Shown in pieces: positions 4,983-5,749 of a stretch of 5,749 bases of DNA (position 1 is its first letter; each line of letters starts with the position of its first letter). The stretch is from NCBI GenBank assembly GCA_027293665.1, contig JAPUFN010000175.1:1-5749 (forward strand), written 5' to 3'. The notes below the pieces were generated by a model. That model worked only from the letters and a program-made list of their open reading frames with translations. It was not told where the DNA came from and did not search any database. Made by a program: the position numbers and the translations under genes. The DNA is from Gammaproteobacteria bacterium (GTDB taxonomy: Bacteria > Pseudomonadota > Gammaproteobacteria > Pseudomonadales > Azotimanducaceae).

Positions 4983-5558
4983 CTAAGTTCCGGATTGAAG
5001 CTCTTCCTTCAATCTGATGGGACCAGAACGATGCGGGTGTTTGCCGGTAATACCCGAGTAGAAGTCTCTGATCTTATCCATGTCGACGTTCGGTGTACCA
5101 GACAGGACGATACAGGGACCAATACCGCCGCAGTGTCTGGCGAAATCGAGAAAACTCAACACGACGGGCACATCGGCTGAACGAGCAATGTGATAGAAAC
5201 CGGAGCGCCAGTTTTCCACCCGCCCGCGGGTACCTTCTGCGGGGATCACGAGTGCAAGTTCGCTGGCATCGTCGAATCTTTCCGCAACGCGCTGGACGTA
5301 ACCACCGCGGGAGTCACGTACTACGGGTATGCCGCCAAGCTTGCGCATGAAATAGCCAGCGGGTCCCTTAAAGAGGGTGTGTTTACCAAGCCATGAGACT
5401 TTCATGTCGAGCGACATTGCCATCACCATCAGCCAGATGAAATCCCAGTTGGACGTATGCGGTGCAGCGATGAGCACGTAGCGGTCGATATCAGGGCGAC
5501 TGCCTTCGATGCGCCAGCCGAACATCTTCAATAGAGCGCGGGCAATTCTCTGTTTCAC
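4983..5558 (-). CDS. PlsC-like lysophospholipid/glycerophosphate acyltransferase family protein
   Basis: The protein has 191 residues, at the short end for this family. The family's four blocks appear in order: HTSNWD (34-39, the catalytic HX4D), GKHTLFKGPAGYFMRKLGG with IPVVR (58-81, acceptor binding), IPAEGTRGR (105-113, the EGTR block) and VPVVLSF (130-136). Such enzymes move an acyl group from acyl-CoA or acyl-ACP to a lysophospholipid or related acceptor at the inner face of the cytoplasmic membrane. Only moderately hydrophobic stretches are seen (about 39-50), so the protein is probably peripheral or monotopic. The start is GTG (5556-5558), supported by GAGGT (complement of 5567-5571) 8 bases upstream; this ribosome site lies inside the end of the upstream hydrolase gene. 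The hydrolase stop codon is one base from the GTG, so translation is probably coupled. The exact acceptor cannot be told. Confidence 0.9.
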   Translation of the reverse strand: MKQRIARALLKMFGWRIEGSRPDIDRYVLIAAPHTSNWDFIWLMVMAMSLDMKVSWLGKHTLFKGPAGYFMRKLGGIPVVRDSRGGYVQRVAERFDDASELALVIPAEGTRGRVENWRSGFYHIARSADVPVVLSFLDFARHCGGIGPCIVLSGTPNVDMDKIRDFYSGITGKHPHRSGPIRLKEELQSGT

Positions 5559-5559
5559 G

Positions 5560-5749
5560 CTAAGCTACCTCAGACGTGAAGCGGCCAATTTCCGTCATGA
5601 CCTCATCGAGACGCGTGAGGATAAACAAATGACCGCAATCGAACGTCCGCAATCTTGCGTTCGGAATCCTGTTTGCCAACAGTCTGGCATTCGCCAGCGG
5701 GATGATCGGATCATCCTCTCCCGCCAGCACGAGGGTTGGCGCCTCAATC
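5560..5749 (-). CDS. Alpha/beta hydrolase, poly(3-hydroxyalkanoate) depolymerase-like, C-terminal fragment
   Basis: Reading the minus strand from base 5748 gives 62 residues ending in TAG at 5560-5562; the start is outside the window. The fragment holds the last part of an alpha/beta hydrolase: IEAPTLVLAGEDDPIIPLAN with the catalytic acid Asp13 (DPIIP), then IPNARL, and CGHLFILTR with the catalytic His40 (bases 5629-5631). The nucleophile Ser would be upstream. PTLVLAGxDDPIIPL...NAR followed by GHLF is, from memory, close to the intracellular PHA depolymerase group, which hydrolyses medium-chain polyhydroxyalkanoate; other lipases and esterases share the frame but usually less exactly. It is the first visible gene of the minus-strand group and is followed after one base by the acyltransferase start, which suggests a shared role in storage or membrane lipid turnover. 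The fold is nearly certain; the substrate is tentative. Confidence 0.82.
   Translation of the reverse strand, partial: IEAPTLVLAGEDDPIIPLANARLLANRIPNARLRTFDCGHLFILTRLDEVMTEIGRFTSEVA

Overview
The window looks like a proteobacterial chromosome segment, most likely from a gammaproteobacterial hydrocarbon or lipid degrader. The grounds are the coding density, a moderately high GC content, and the gene content: a CYP153-type P450, an alpha-methylacyl-CoA racemase-like enzyme, a Gtt2-like GST, a PHA-depolymerase-like hydrolase and a PlsC-type acyltransferase. This placement is inferred from protein families only. The window has no rRNA, tRNA, CRISPR array, transposase or phage gene.

Layout. (1) Positions 1-486 (+) hold the C-terminal third of a CYP153 cytochrome P450, cut by the window edge. 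(2) A convergent CaiB/BaiF-fold enzyme (555-1715, -) carries the residues of an alpha-methylacyl-CoA racemase; the gap between the two genes holds an 8-bp inverted repeat. (3) A divergent regulatory gap (1716-1859) precedes a three-gene (+) cassette of exported proteins. The first two (1860-2693 and 2721-3779) are uncharacterised paralogues; the third (3833-4261) is a small DUF6152 protein. A four-copy degenerate 12-bp repeat with a TATAAT box lies before the third gene. (4) A minus-strand group is read from right to left: the end of an alpha/beta hydrolase (5560-5749, cut by the window edge), a PlsC-like acyltransferase (4983-5558) that starts one base after the hydrolase stop, and a GST (4269-4889) with its own candidate promoter and palindrome.

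How the genes may work together (inference). CYP153 enzymes oxidise terminal methyl groups of alkanes and related chains, and an alpha-methylacyl-CoA racemase is needed when methyl-branched acids made this way enter beta-oxidation. The hydrolase and acyltransferase fit storage or membrane lipid handling, and the GST fits detoxification. The exported three-gene cassette is the least understood part and the best candidate for an undescribed system. Its two larger proteins share a PDLxGx(W/Y) start, a G(Q/D)S(V/I)G(H/W)WE(G/D)DTL motif, a TEPW motif, and two cysteines exactly 138 residues apart in both. The small partner is predicted to begin with His-His after signal peptide removal.
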